Source: Ligustrum vulgare
Taxonomy: Eukaryota > Streptophyta > Magnoliopsida > Lamiales > Oleaceae
Direction: 5' to 3'
NCBI GenBank assembly: GCA_963555705.1
Contig: OY743176.1
Coordinates: 40,656,497-40,720,496 of the forward strand
DNA: 64,000 nucleotides
Shown: positions 10,549-22,913 of the stretch, piece by piece
How the letters are laid out: each line of letters begins with the position of its first letter
Numbering within the stretch: position 1 is the first letter of the stretch
Notes under the pieces: model-generated
What the model saw: only the letters and a program-made list of their open reading frames with translations
The model's database searches: none
Told to the model about the DNA's origin: nothing
Position numbers and translations under genes: made by a program

Positions 10549-11702
10549 CAGGGACGGATTTAATTAAGGCCCAGGAGGGTCCTTGGCCCACACTGACATT
10601 TGAGGAGTTTTTGGGTTGAAAATGGGCCATCCACATGAATTAATTTTGGCCCAAAAAAATTGAATAGTTCATTTCCCAAGCCCAGCTCCCCAGCCTATTT
10701 TCCAGCCAGTCTGCCCTCACTTCTTTCTTCCAATCGAGAATTCTTCTCCAGTCTACTCTCCATGACCAGTCGACCACGCTAACGCAGTGACGCAGTCAAG
10801 CAGCCCCGCCCCCGCTCCGGCGCTCTCCCCTCCGTCGACGCCCAGCTTCAGCTAGCTCCCAGCGCCGCACGGCCCGCACCCGCACGCACGCTGTGCCTGT
10901 GCTGCTGTAGTGCTGTGCGTCTTCCACTCATCCTTCCCTGCGTGGCTACGCCGCTACCTCACGTCGACCGCCGTTTCCCGTCGCTGACTCGCCACCAGCA
11001 GCAGTCAGTCGCCTCGCCAATCTGAGACTTGAGAGGCAGTCAGCAGAGGACTGAGGAGCTGGGAGCAGACTGCAGAGCAATTCCAATTTCCAATTGCTAT
11101 TTGGTTTTGCTAATTGGCCGGCCGGTTCAGCGACTTGGTAAGTTTTAAATTTTAAATTTTTAATGAATTGATTATGACTCTATGAGATGTTGATTATTTC
11201 TTGTTCTTGACATCAATTATATCTTTATACTTATATTCAGTATGCTTATTAGTTATTCAATTGTTTCATGTATCATGTTTTTCTAGTTAGTTTGAACTTT
11301 TAATGAATTGATTATGACTTTAACTTATGTATTGGGGTTGAAATTTTTGGTTTATTGCTTTGGAAGTTTGAATTGATTATTCATTATTGATAGATGTATT
11401 GTCAATTTGTCATATTCCAGATTAATAGATTATGGAGAAATATTTAATAAAAAGACATCGTCAAGAAAATGTTGTTGAGGAGAGTTCAAATAGAGTTGAG
11501 AACAATGAGATTGACTCAAATAGAGTTTAGAATTGATTATTGATGACGTATTGTCATATTTGCTTCGTCATTTCAATCATTTTGGTTCAAAAAAATTTCG
11601 GGGGCTCCGCCCCCGAACCCCCGTGAGGGGACCTCCGCCTCCCCCCTCACACCATTTGAAAATTTTGGCCCCAACTCACTCGAATTTCTAGCTCCGTCCC
11701 TG
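10549..11702 (+). mobile_element. Internally deleted hAT element
   Basis: It begins CAGGGACGGATT and ends GCTCCGTCCCTG, so CAGGGACGGA is the inverted terminal repeat, as in many plant hAT elements. The interior has a CT/GC-rich leader. A likely leader intron follows (GT at about 11137, AG at about 11420). Then comes the opening of a transposase-like ORF (MEKYLIKRHRQENVVEES at 11433) that stops after about 30 codons. The transposase body is gone. No 8-bp duplication is visible. The left flank contains a partial Tourist-like end (GCCTCTGTTTGGC at about 10472). Confidence 0.6.
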
Positions 11703-11791
11703 ATTCCAAGGGTCAAATGGTTATCAAAACCCTGCAAGTGAATTTTCTTCCATTGAGTTGTCTGTAGGTGTCACACAAAATAACCAGACTT

Positions 11792-14700
11792 TAGGGGTGT
11801 CAAACGGGCCGATCCGGGTCGGATCGGCCCGTTTGACCGTGGTCCATTACCGGTCCACAGACCGGAAATGGGCCGCCCCCGTGGGGAGACGATCCGGGCC
11901 GGTCCGGCTCGGCCCAAGTCCGGCCCGTTGGCCCGTCTAACCACGGGCCGGACGAGCTGGCTCGTGGGCCCTTGTTTTTTTAAATGGTTACTACGGCTAA
12001 ATAATTGAACATTAAAAAACCCCCTCCTTTAATCCGGGTTTAGGACCGGCTACATTTAAATTATTGTAGGCAGAGTTAAAATTGTACACGAACAAAATAT
12101 TACGTGTACAATTTTTTTATTTGAAAGAAACAAATGAAACAATTGAAAATACAGAAAAAAAGAAAAAGAAAAAATTTACTCACCAATACGATTGTTCTCC
12201 GAATTCCTCGACAAGAATTTCACATATCCTATCTTGTTTCCTTTTCTCCGCAACCTGCCAATCCTTTAAACACATTAAGGCCTCCAGTATGTCTTCTTTA
12301 AGCCTTGACCTATATTCAGATAACACTCTACCACCTGCACTAAAAGAAACCTCCGTAGCTACAGTTGATACCGGAGGTGCTAGTAGATCTCGTGCAATCA
12401 TAGAAACAACAGGGTATTGACGCTCGTTTTGTCTCCACCACTTAAGAATGTCAAAATTATTTCTTTCGTTCTCGTCTAACATACTAAGAAGGTCATGCGA
12501 GAAATACCTAGTTAACTCTCCTAGAATTTCATCTGAACTATATGTATTAGAAGAACTAGAACCACTAGGAAGTGTACTAGAACTAGAAGTTCCTTTCATA
12601 GTCATAAGGTAGGAAAGTAAATCACTGTCTTGATTTTGTATCACATTAGGGGTGGGAGCAGTTCTTCTAACATTTTTACCTGACCTTTGGGCATTGATCT
12701 CGTACATTTCACATAAACATTTTTCTAAATCTGTGCATGTTAAAGGGGTTTTCAAAGTTAATTTATTTGATATTGCCTTTATGGTGTGTTTAGTTCCCTC
12801 TATCTTCTCAATACTTTCTAAACTTAGTCTCCATTGCTTTAATGATATCAGAAAAAATAGGAAATGTCTTGTACTTGTTAAAGTTATTAGCAATACAATA
12901 AAAATGCTTCAAGACTAAAGGACTAGTAGGATAATAAACACCGGACAATTCGTTTGTAGCATCGTTAAATGGTTTCAAATTTTTTTAACATGAATTGCAA
13001 GTTCCCAATCATTAGTCCCCAAATCAAAAGTTGCGCCGTTTGAGTGCCGACCGTTGTAATATGCACATATTAAATTCCCGTAACCTTCACAATGTTCAAT
13101 CATTAAATAAGTTGAGTTCCATCTATGTCCTACATCAGTAATAAATGATCGTGGGTTCATACCATTTTCTACACACAGTGCATCAAAAACTTGTTTTCTA
13201 CAAGGTGCTATCATAATGAAATTGCAGGCACACCTAATTTTTTTCAATTGATTTTCTATAAACTTAAGACCATCTTGAACTATTAAATTAAAAATGTGAC
13301 AAACACAACGAACATGAAACAAGACTCCACCAAACTCAGGATTTATGAGGGCTGCTAATCTATCAATCCCGCTTTATTAACAGAAGCATTATCTAGTGTA
13401 AAACCACGAACTCTACTATCACACTTAAATTCTCTAAGAATTGCAAGTAGTATATTGAAAATATTTGTTGCGTTATGTGGGTAATCAATAACTTTAAATG
13501 CCATAATTCTTTTGTGTATTAACCAAGAATCATCAATGTAATGACAAGTAACAGCTACGTAACTTCTATGATTATTGCCAGTCCACAGGTCCGAAGTAAA
13601 TGATAAATTACCATTCCATTTATTTAAAGCATCTATAAAACTTTGTTTTCTTTGTAAATATTTAGCTATGCAATCAGCTCGTAAAGTATTTCTAGAAACG
13701 GGTTTGTACCTGGGTTGGAGATACTTCTGAATGAATTCTGTGAATTGTGAACTTTCTACAATTAAAAGTGGGAACTCACCACTCGATACGAACATGACCA
13801 TCCCTTCTCGACGTGCTAGATCTTGGTTGAAGACCCAATTGGTTAGGCTCGAACTTGATTGACCAAATTGTAGAGTTGATTGGTTTGCTTCAACCGTGCC
13901 AGGTTTTCGACATCCTTTGCAATGTCTATTGAGGTGTGATGTGCCCCCACCCTTCTTCCAAGAGAAAAGTCCCTCGCAACTTCTACATTTTGCTTTGGAT
14001 ATCGGTTTGTTTTCAGCATCTTTTTCCGATGTCTCAATCACATCGAAAAAATTCCAGCACCGGGATTTTTCGTCCTCTTTGGATTTCTGCTGGTGACTGC
14101 CGTCGTGCTAGCGGAGCCAGATCCATATGTAACAGTGACATCTTCATCAATTATGTCATTCAAATCAATAGGAATTCTTGTATCTATATCTTCGATCTCA
14201 TTTTCAAAATCCGCCAAATTGTCGGGAATTGGAATATCATTGAGAGGTGCAAATTCATCAACAAATTGGCTAGAAGAATAACAATGAGATTGTGAGTGTG
14301 CCATTAGAAATAATAGAATTGAAAAATTGGAGATGAAAATGAAATATGGAATGGAATTTGAGACAATATTGTATATTTGTATGTGAAATATTATAGCACT
14401 AGCCACTAGAATTTGAGACTTGAGAAAATGAGACTTGAAAGTTGAGAGAATTGAGTTGAGATTGTGAAAAAAATGAAATAAAAAACGAGTATTTATAGAA
14501 GAAAAAAAAAGAAAAAAAATGTAAAAAATAGTCACAAGATCGTTTGAGGGGCTCACGGGTCGGAACGGACCGGCCCGCGAGCCGGCCCTTTCCAGCCCGT
14601 GAGCATGGGCTCTAACGGGCCCAACGAGCCGACCACGGGCCGGTCCTTGGTCGACCCGTTTCCGGTCCATTTTGATTGTCCGTTGGACCAGTCCGCGAAC

Positions 14701-14859
14701 AGGTCCACGAACTTCACGAGCAGAACCTGAACTGTTCAACACTCAAATTTTTAGTCCGGTCCAAGTCCGTTTTTTTAACGGGCCGAGCCGAACTTTTAAC
14801 GAATCGAACCGAGTCGAACTCACGAACTCTCGAACTGTCCAGTCCGTTTGACACCCCTA
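11792..14859 (-). mobile_element. hAT transposon with decayed transposase
   Basis: The ends TAGGGGTGTCAAACGG (left) and CCGTTTGACACCCCTA (right) are inverted repeats. About 150-300 bp of subterminal sequence on each side is packed with GGGCC/GGCCC words, as expected for transposase binding in hAT elements. The transposase lies on the minus strand between them. The 8-bp flanks do not match, so the target duplication has been lost or an end is misplaced by a few bases. Confidence 0.75.
12183..14304 (-). pseudogene. hAT transposase (BED finger, hATC domain), frameshifted
   Basis: The protein starts at an ATG at 14304 (MAHSQSHCYSSSQF) with an acidic N-terminus. A BED-type zinc finger follows at about 13920-14000 (CRSCEGLFSW... 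TSHLNRHCKGC). The catalytic core words FTSDLWTGNNHRSYVAVTCHY (13540-13600) and RGFTLDNASVN come next, then HVRCVCHIFNLIVQDGLK (about 13270-13320). The hATC dimerisation domain is at the C-terminus (about 12270-12450: WWRQNERQYPVVSMIARDLL, then SFSAGGRVLSEYRS). Frameshifts fall near 14041, 13360 and 12895-12970. It would cut and paste the surrounding element, but in this state it cannot make a full protein. Confidence 0.8.
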
Positions 14860-16106
14860 GAAACCAATTACCTACTCTTGTAAGGGAAAATGTTTGCTCG
14901 GAAATGAGGGAAAATATTGTCACGTGACTGAAATGTCAGGGCAAGTTTCAACCATCAAATAGACATAAAGTTGGAAAAGTAGGCAACCAATTCTATCTCT
15001 CTAGACAAATCAAGGCCGTCAGACAGTGCCTTAGTTTAAATTCAAATTCAAATCAATTTTCTTAGTTCCAGCTAAGTTCATTAATCTAAAATTATAAACT
15101 TAATCAATTCTCGTGGGAACGATATTTAGACTCAAAGTCTACTTTATTACTTGTATGATCCGTGCACTTGCGATTGGAAATAGTACAACACCCAACATGG
15201 AATCCTCAAAACATAAGAACCTATTATAAGTATCAGGGCGATGTGGAGGAGTTTGGCGATTGGACGAATAAAGTGAGTCCAGGCGAGTGGCCAATTAGAC
15301 AAGATCAAGTAAAGAGACAATTTTCACAATTCACACCATGATCAAGGCAACCTATTGAAGACATCACTAGTGGTTATCATAAGTGAGATCATGGGTAGTT
15401 GGTGCAATGTTGGAAGTTGACGAGAACTTGGGAAACCCAAGCCCGAACCATAGGAAGTTACTTAGTGCAAGGAAGTGAATGATGATTATATAAAAAAGTG
15501 GATAGCAGTTACTAAATGTTAGTTACAAAACCAAGGCGGTAGATTATAAATTCAAATTAATAGGCAATTAGTAGAATTTGTATAGATTGTAGAAAAATGG
15601 ATATTTAGAAGGACCAACAAATCAAAACTCTCAAATGGAGATATAATTTTCTTATCATAGATTCTATTATAATTTCCTTAGTTTAATTTGTATGCTTGTG
15701 TCCTTCGAAGACATCTTGTAACTTAAGTTTTTCTAGTGCAAAACACTAATTTTTTTGGGACTTTGTATCAAGAAGTTTATCCTTTACACTTTCGTCTGAT
15801 TCTCTTTTAATTGTTAGCATGAGCGAAACAATACTCGCGCGAAACACCACTGTTGGGAATTATCATGAACGGTAGAATTCAAAGTAATTTCAATTTTCAA
15901 ATGAGAATCTTATTTAAGTTTTGATGTTTATGTAAGATGGAACATGATTACCATTTTTTTAATAGGTTGAGGACATAGTATAAAATATTGAGGAAATCGG
16001 CACAAACTTTTTTTTTTTTTTTTTAAAAAATTTTTGAAACCAAAATTTTATAAGAGAAAATCAGGGGAAGGGAAAAAACAAAAAGAAGCACGTTGACAAG
16101 TAAAAC
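14860..16106. other. Unannotated, with a possible LTR-end relic
   Basis: There is no ORF of note. At about 15100-15175 the words CTCGTGGGAACGATATT and CGTGCACTTGCG resemble the end of an Athila- or TRIM-type LTR, but no partner repeat is present. 15180-15850 is unrecognised. A T-run lies at about 16008-16024. Confidence 0.3.
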
Positions 16107-16700
16107 TAGAGGTGTCAATCTGGGTGGTCCGGATCGGGTCTGCCCGTTAACATATAAAAGCCCAGTAAACGGCCAGCATGAAAAAAACCCAGCTGTTGGT
16201 TTACGGGTTGGTCCGGGTCTACCTACAAATTTTTAGCTACAACCTAGGGCCACCCTTGGTCCGTGCGGATCGAGCCCATGCGGGTTGCGGGTCGTTTCGA
16301 TTTGACCTGTATAAATAAGAATATAGAATTTTTTTATATTTATAGCAATAATTTATTTTTTAAATTGTTAAATACAAAATGAACAAAATGATAAATCCAT
16401 ATTTATATTTATATAAAGAAAATAATATATAGAATCCAAATTTATATCTTATGTTACATAAATTACTTTTAACTTTGTAAAGTTAAATACAACATAAACA
16501 AATAACAGCTAAATGTATGAGGTTTCTTCCGTTCCCCAAATCAGTGATTGGAATTAATCGCGATTTGCAGCTTTTTACTTCTTTTTTTTTGCTGGACTAA
16601 TGGTTGGGTCCCACAGTGTCACCTTAATGCATTTTATCTGATGGTTGGGTCCCACTATTACTTTCATGCATTTAAATCATGTAATTGACCCATATAATGC
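16107..16700 (+). mobile_element. hAT-like end fragment
   Basis: It begins TAGAGGTGTCAATC and is followed by GGGTC/CCGG-rich subterminal sequence. At 16585-16680 the GGGTCCCAC and GCTGGACTAATGG words match 47105-47180 in reverse. That second fragment ends CCACCTCTA at 47543, so both probably belong to one non-autonomous hAT family. The other end of this copy was not found. Confidence 0.4.
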
Positions 16701-16989
16701 AACTAATTAGCCACGATTTATGTAACATTACTTGCATTTAACACCACTTTAAAATTCTATTGTAATTTAGAGTGTATTTGGTATTTTTTAAAAATAGTTT
16801 TTTTTTTTAAGTGATTTTCAAAGTTGTGTATTTAAATTTTATTGCTGAGTTTAACCAAGAAAATTTAAATGTGATTTGCATAACGATACTAAAACGACAC
16901 TGAAATTGAACAAATTGATAAACAAGAATTCTAAATTGTACACAACACAAGAAACTACATCTATGGAAAATGGAACTGATTGTTAAAAA

Positions 16990-18700
16990 CACTTGGGGCT
17001 GCTTCATGGTTGCTACTGTCTGAAATTGTGTAATTATCCTCTGGCGCATGGTATGAGTATTGTGATTCTGGTGCATGATATGGATACTGCGGACCCAATC
17101 CATGGTTCAAGTATTGTGGTGCTGGCGCACTCTGTGAGTATTATGATTGATATGTGTTGTCCAGCGTGAGAAATTAAATTATTATCTGACATGGAACAAA
17201 TGAACCAAACACTAATGAAAATAAGCAATAAATAAGCAGTTAAATTTAACTAAACTATTTTACACCATAGGACAAGTTCTCCTATCGTGACCACTGTCGT
17301 AACCACTTGTGTGACATGCACCATGTTGTCTATTAGATTGGGAAAGTGCTTTCTCCTTCCCACCCTTGTGTCTCTTCTCGTATCCTTTTGCTCTAATCGG
17401 ATTAGGATCACAAGCGACTTGTGTATCTTCTCGACTATGCATGCTTATGTTTCTGTTCATTTTGGCATCGCCGCCATTGTCAATATCGTTAACCCGTATA
17501 CGTAAACTTTGGAACTCACCTAGTAGAAAAGTGCTTCGAGCATTTGTCAAATCCGAGTCATCAACTAGCTCAGAAGCTAAATGAGATAACAACCCATGTC
17601 TTGACATCAACGATTAACCAGGTCCGTGGTCAACATATGAACCAGTTGTTGCATCGAACACTATAACTTGCTACGCATTCTTTGTCCATCTACGGAGAAT
17701 ATATTTCTATGGCAAGAACATCACTCTGTTGGCATTGTTCGAACTCTGCTGGAGTCTCAGATTGTTTAATGATGTTAACAAGCCTGTGACACTGGTCATT
17801 ATACAAAACGACATTCATCTTTTCATAAAATTTGTTCAGTATGTGCCACAGACAAAATCGATGCACCGAAGAAGGTAAAACAATCGATATAGCTCTTGTA
17901 ATTGCAACATCTTGGTCTGTGATAATCATACCTGGGGTTGTATTGTTGGCCATGGATGCAATGAATTTTGAAAATAACCAAAAAAATGACTTGATCGTCT
18001 CATCGCTTAAAAAATCACATCTAAATATAACGATTTGTCCACGGTGATTAACTCCAACAAATGGATCAAACACCAATGACTACATATTCGTGTTGTGTGT
18101 TGTGTCAAACACGATGACATCGCCAAAATGGACATATGACCTTCTTGAATCAAAATCATCCCATAAACATCTTAAAAACTTGTTATCATCACCAGTCTCG
18201 CAATCAAAGACAAAGTTCAGATTCTTCTCTTTTTCGAACACAAAATACTCTATTAGTGTTTCTTCACCATTTCCCATCATCGTTTGTCATATATCCCTTT
18301 CATAGTTTCTAATATCTGTCTCACCACACACAATCGAGGATGGACTTCCTGCATCTATTTCCATAAATCAAATTTTCTGACGTGGGAATATTAGCTTCTG
18401 AAAGCTGTTGCACAAGAGCCTTCTTAGTTTTTGAGACAGTCCGATGCTATCTTAGCAAGTGTGTCCTGGTAGGAGTTGCAAGAGGATGAGTATGTTCCTC
18501 CATAAATGTCCCGACGACTCACCCATGGCCTGTTTGTTGCTTCACCACTGATAGTCTAGCATTGCACCCACAACGTACATGTCCAAGATTTCTTCTTACT
18601 ATTTTCTATTCGTACACTAAATCCCGCTTCTCGTGTATATTGATTGTAGAAATTGTAAGCTGTATCAGCTAATTCGAATTCCTGCCCAACTTGAGGAATG
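16990..18700 (-). pseudogene. FAR1/FRS-type MULE transposase, decayed
   Basis: On the minus strand, a FAR1-type zinc-binding segment at about 18560-18680 is followed by a transposase segment (18280-17690, with DIVFDTTHNTNM-like sequence and RFCLWHILNKFYEKM). Next is a C-terminal part (17610-17260) with KGYEKRHKGGKEKALSQSNR and a CHTSGYDSGHDRRTCP knuckle. The block between the catalytic domain and the C-terminus, including the SWIM finger, is missing. Stops and frameshifts occur at about 18080, 17690 and elsewhere. Such proteins either move Mutator-like elements or, when domesticated, are FHY3/FAR1 transcription factors. The damage indicates a dead transposon. Confidence 0.7.
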
Positions 18701-19837
18701 GCACTGATAGTGACTTGTGGAACGTACACATTATCATCACTCTCAAACTCTATCTCTACAAAAATATAATCAAATCACCGCATCAACTAACTGAGAAAAA
18801 CAATAAAACAAAAAAAATCAAATTTTGGAAAATGGATAAAGCTGTAGTCCAACGAATTTTTTTCAAACTAAATTAACTAAATACATGTACAACAAGAACT
18901 TCTTGAAGTTGGATGTTAGAAAAAAAAGTCATGGTCTAACTTTTAAGGACTAATTTCTCACAAGTCATAACAAATCAATATAATTTTTCTTTGATCTACT
19001 TATGACTAATTAATAAATGAAATCCCTTATAATACTCATTCTATTGACATCATTTATATGCAATAATACGAATATTTGATGATGTTATGTACCAATAAAA
19101 AAATTAATAGGGTACAAAAAAAAAGCAAGAAAACTTAGTAGCGAACTCGACTGGTATCATAAATTTCAGAAGATTCATAATAAATTTTCAAGGCCATGTA
19201 AACAAGATTTAAAGTTTTTTTCCTTCTTTGTTTCTTCCACTCCAATTTATTAAATTCAAGAGTGAAAACTAACCTGAGAGTGAGGACAGAGGAATGAGCA
19301 CCAAGAAATGAATTTTTCTACTTGTACAATTAATTTGACAATGTGGTTGACAATTAGGTGATGTGTAAGTGTGTTGATTGTTGATTTAAAAGCAAATGTG
19401 ATCGGTGAAAAAAAAAGGATTGTGCCCCGTAAGTTAATTGTTAACCTCATTTTCAAAATCATTGTACATTTAGCAAAACTCCCGAGAAAAATACGAAGTA
19501 GAAGGATGAAAAATTATGGAGGTTTGAAATGACGAATTTGCACCATATGAGCAGATGATGGAATTTACAGCAATTCTCGGCATTCTAGCCCACAAAATGC
19601 CTCAATAGGCTCAACAAAGGGCCTGACTCTTGGACTTACTATAAACCACCATAACTCCAGACGAATCAATGGTCAACAGAGTGTTTTCTGATGCAGAGGA
19701 TCATCCATAAGTTGCAAGTGCAGAGCATACTCATAGTTCTACTTTGATCTTACTCCATATCATTCAAACTTATGTTATTTAGAAACTCTGGAAACTAAGG
19801 AAGAAATGAGAGAGTTTATAAGAACATGATGAATATC
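18701..19837. other. Unannotated AT-rich region
   Basis: No coding frame with recognisable domains, no RNA gene and no clear terminal repeats were seen. It probably contains the remaining flank of the MULE. Confidence 0.4.
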
Positions 19838-20200
19838 AAACACACTTAGTATTATTGCTAAATTTTTTATTTCTTACGAAGAGAAGGAGCTCCCCTTAAA
19901 TTGAGGGAGAAAAGCATCAAAAGGACACACGAGTCTCACACCTATCTGACATAGTGGACACGCGGCATTATTTTACAGAAATAGTAAAATTTTTGACTCG
20001 ACCTAATCTTTCGTTTCAGAAGAAAGATTCCTTATAATAATACAACTGACTTTTAGACAAACAGACAACTGACTTTAAAAAGAAAGATTCATACTTTAAT
20101 AAAGTAAAAGATTTAATAAAGTAGATGCAGAAAGCACACATTGTCTTGTCACGGCTCATCAAGGTTCATGGAGTCTTCTTCATTCCAATATTCTGGCATT
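19838..20200 (-). promoter_or_regulatory. Viral promoter/leader region of copy 1, TATA lost
   Basis: It corresponds to 46790-47064 of copy 2. The shared words (CACTATGTCAGAT, GGGGAGC, AATAATACTAAGTGTG) are all recognisable on the minus strand. The TATAAA of copy 2 is changed to TTTAA-like sequence here (about 19893-19905), which would weaken the promoter. Confidence 0.5.
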
Positions 20201-20291
20201 AGGGGTAGTCCATGTTGATTTAGCCTTCCAGTATTATGGTTGTGATGATTTTGTCTTTCTTGGTCCATTTCTTTTATTCATTCCACAATTT

Positions 20292-21440
20292 TTAGTGTTT
20301 CAGAATCAATAACGAATTCAGTGGTCCCATTTGAGTCCATGGATCTTGTAAGTCTTGGAAAAGGTTGTCTTGATAGTTAATTTGGCTTGGCTCTTGGTTA
20401 GATGTACTTGATTCCGCTGCTTTTCCTTTTCCCTTTTCTTTCTGTAAAAGTTGTTTATATGAGAGTCTGACATTACTGGGACCAATTTTTCCATCAGCAA
20501 ATGCTTTTTCCTTTCCTATATTGTAGTGCAAGCTGTTAAGCAATTTATCCGTGATTTCCATTTGTTTTTTTCCTAAGATGGTGCCCTTCTGGGTTTTCTC
20601 TGAGAATCTTGATGTCTCACCAAGGCTTTGTGTGGGCCTTCCTTGATATAGTTGTCCATATTGCAGATCAAATGCATAATCATGATCGGTAGCATATGAA
20701 CCGGGATACCTCTGCATATGAGTATCCTGATACACTTGAATATCATGTTGAATTCTTTGAGCGTATTCTATTGGAAAGGCTTCCCATAGAGCATCATCTG
20801 AATAATCTAGCCAGATTTGAAGTGGAATTGATTGATTTATTTCTGCCATGCGCCTTTGAAAAATGTTCCCAATCTTTGAGCATGTTGAACGACTGAATTG
20901 CATACTCCTTGACACTGCTGAAATGAGTGTAGACCTGTGATTCAGTGAAATAACATTGTCTTTGAAAAATCAAGATCACATAAACATTAAGTGCAGAAAT
21001 TCTGAGATCTTTAAATTTTAAAGAAAAAGCTTTGAACATTTTTATCCAATGTGGAATTGGATGGAACCATTTAAAAAAATCTTTTTGCATAATGGTCTTG
21101 TGCCCTGAAAGGAAAGTCTAATTGCATCTGACAAAAAGGCTCAAGTGCACTTTGAACATTGAATGATATTCCAATTTGCCAATTTTTCAAAAGGTACCAC
21201 AGGAAGCAAAGAGTTTCTTTTGAAAACCTTATTTTCAAGTGTCTGGGATCAAAACGAAAAAGTGTGAGAAAAGGGTAATCTGGATGAAATCCAAGACCAC
21301 CAAGTGTTTCAATTCCGATTTTTTGTATGACAATGGATTGGTATTTGAACATGAGCTCTTTGGATCTGGGTTTGAGGGTTTTGGATCTTATGATTTCATA
21401 GAGTTCCAGAGGAATGGGGAAGAGTCGTTGAAAGGGAACT
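20292..21440 (-). pseudogene. Caulimovirid C-terminal ORF, copy 1, function unknown
   Basis: Three minus-strand frames (21352-21071, 21090-20794 and 20915-20292) are collinear with 45420-46610 in copy 2. Readable stretches include FRFDPRHLKIRFSKETLCF and QRPTQSLGETSRFSEKT-like sequence. It follows RNase H and precedes the promoter, the place of the last product of the genome. No enzymatic motif was recognised. The ending is Lys- and Gln-rich. At least two frameshifts break it. Confidence 0.55.
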
Positions 21441-21916
21441 GATTTGAACTCATTTTTTTTCCATCATATAGATGACTGGAATGGTTGGAGGAAGTATGAG
21501 AGAAACTTTTGGTCTGGAGAGGAGATCTGGTAGGAAGTTTTGTTTTCCTTTGATATGCTTAACATCAAATTCAAAGTTTGAGAACCATTCTACCCATCTG
21601 AGTGGTTGTGAGTTTGGGATTCGCTTCCTTTTAAAGGTGAGCATTTTTTGTAAAGCTGACATGTCCATTTCCACTAGAAATTTGTGTCCAATGAGATGAA
21701 ACTGGAATTTTTCTATTCCTTTTTTGAGTGCTAGGATCCCTTTGAAAGTGGAATGATAGTGCTTTTCTGGTTCAGTGAATGATTCACTTTTGTATCTACA
21801 TATTCGTCTTTTTCCATCTTTTTCTTCAAGCAAGATAGCTGCCCAAAAAAAAATCACTTGCATATGTTTGAAGGACATGTTTTCCATTTGTAGGGATTTG
21901 TAGGGCATATAATATG

Positions 21917-22017
21917 TGCTTTGTCCTCACTCGCAAGCTCTCTGAGAAAACTTCCCTGGAGATCACCCATCATAGAATTTCTTCAAACCAAGCACGTTTA
22001 ATTGTGGAGTTTTTAAC
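21917..22017 (-). repeat. Cassandra/5S-like fragment inside copy 1
   Basis: It reads, on the minus strand, AACTCCACAATTAAACGTGC and then a GGGTGATCTCC / AAGTTTTCTC series like the middle of the Cassandra LTR at 23010-23095. A matching fragment sits at the equivalent place in copy 2 (about 44917-45020). It has no LTR ends of its own. Confidence 0.65.
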
Positions 22018-22531
22018 GATAGAAATCAATAGACTTGAACATAAGCTGCAATGTTTTGATTATGGATAAAAGATAATCAATGAAGTCTGCCATATAATTT
22101 AAAACTCCAAGGAATTGTTGAACTTCCTTTTTTGACAAATTTTCATCTGGAAATTTACGAATTTCTTGGCCAATATGGGGATGGAGTGAATACTGACCAT
22201 TGTTAATATGCATCCCTAAGAAATCTGCTTCATTAACACCAATCACCATTGTTAATATGGATCAAAGATTTTTGTCATTGCTTTCTGAAAGAGTGAGGGA
22301 GAAGTCTTTAAATCCAAAAGGCATAACAGTCCATTGTTAATGATACATGTTGTCTTGTGTCTTTCCTCTGCTTTGATTTTGAATTGCCAGAATCCTGCTT
22401 TAAGATCAAGTTTTGAGAAAAAATTTGCTCGAGACAGATTTGCAAACATTGTCTTTCTATCTAGGGGGGGGGGGGGAATTTGTCATCTGCAAGGAAAGCA
22501 TTTAATTGTTTGTAGTCAATGACCAATCTTA

Positions 22532-22707
22532 GCCTCTATTTGGCAACTCAGTATAATAGGAAATAATTACAATTTAAAATTTACACAATTTCACAAACCA
22601 CTTTTTAACCACATACATTTTTTCTCTCCAATTTTTAACCAAAAATCTTACCTCGAAATTCGAAATAAATGGCGACTACTCATTATAATGAGTTGCCAAA
22701 CAGAGGC
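22532..22707. mobile_element. Tourist-like MITE in copy 1
   Basis: It has inverted ends GCCTCTATTTGGCAACTCA and, reverse-complemented, GCCTCTGTTTGGCAACTCA. The duplication TTA lies at 22529-22531 and 22708-22710. The same MITE lies at the same viral position in copy 2 (34802-34954). Confidence 0.8.
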
Positions 22708-22913
22708 TTAGTTTTCCCTGAACTTGTTCACTTCGTTTATTGACATAGAATGCTTGACACGCCCATTATGAATTTGTTGGTTCAATAAGTCCTTCAGCTT
22801 GTAATTGAGCAAGTTCTTTTGTAGCTAGTTGAAGATGTTCTAGGTTCATTCCAAGGTGGCTAGTTTTTGTAGAGTTGATATCTTCATTTTTCTTGAAGGG
22901 AAGAGAAATAAAG

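Larger units (their letters stand above)
21450..22900 (-). pseudogene. Caulimovirid reverse transcriptase-RNase H, copy 1
   Basis: RT segments (22530-22252, with FFSKLDLKAGFWQFKIKAEE) are followed by the thumb/connection (22249-22013, DFLGMHI... QQFLGVLNYMADFID). RNase H comes next (21908-21450, ending HIKGKQNFLPDLLSRPK). About 125 bp carrying the YIDD catalytic motif, present in copy 2, are missing at about 22250. A MITE and a Cassandra-like fragment add further breaks. It would convert viral RNA to DNA in the intact virus, but here it cannot be active. Confidence 0.8.

Noticed and set aside
16807..17103. 98-residue Gln/His-rich minus-strand ORF as a separate gene
   Set aside because: It trails the decayed MULE and shows only biased composition with no motif.
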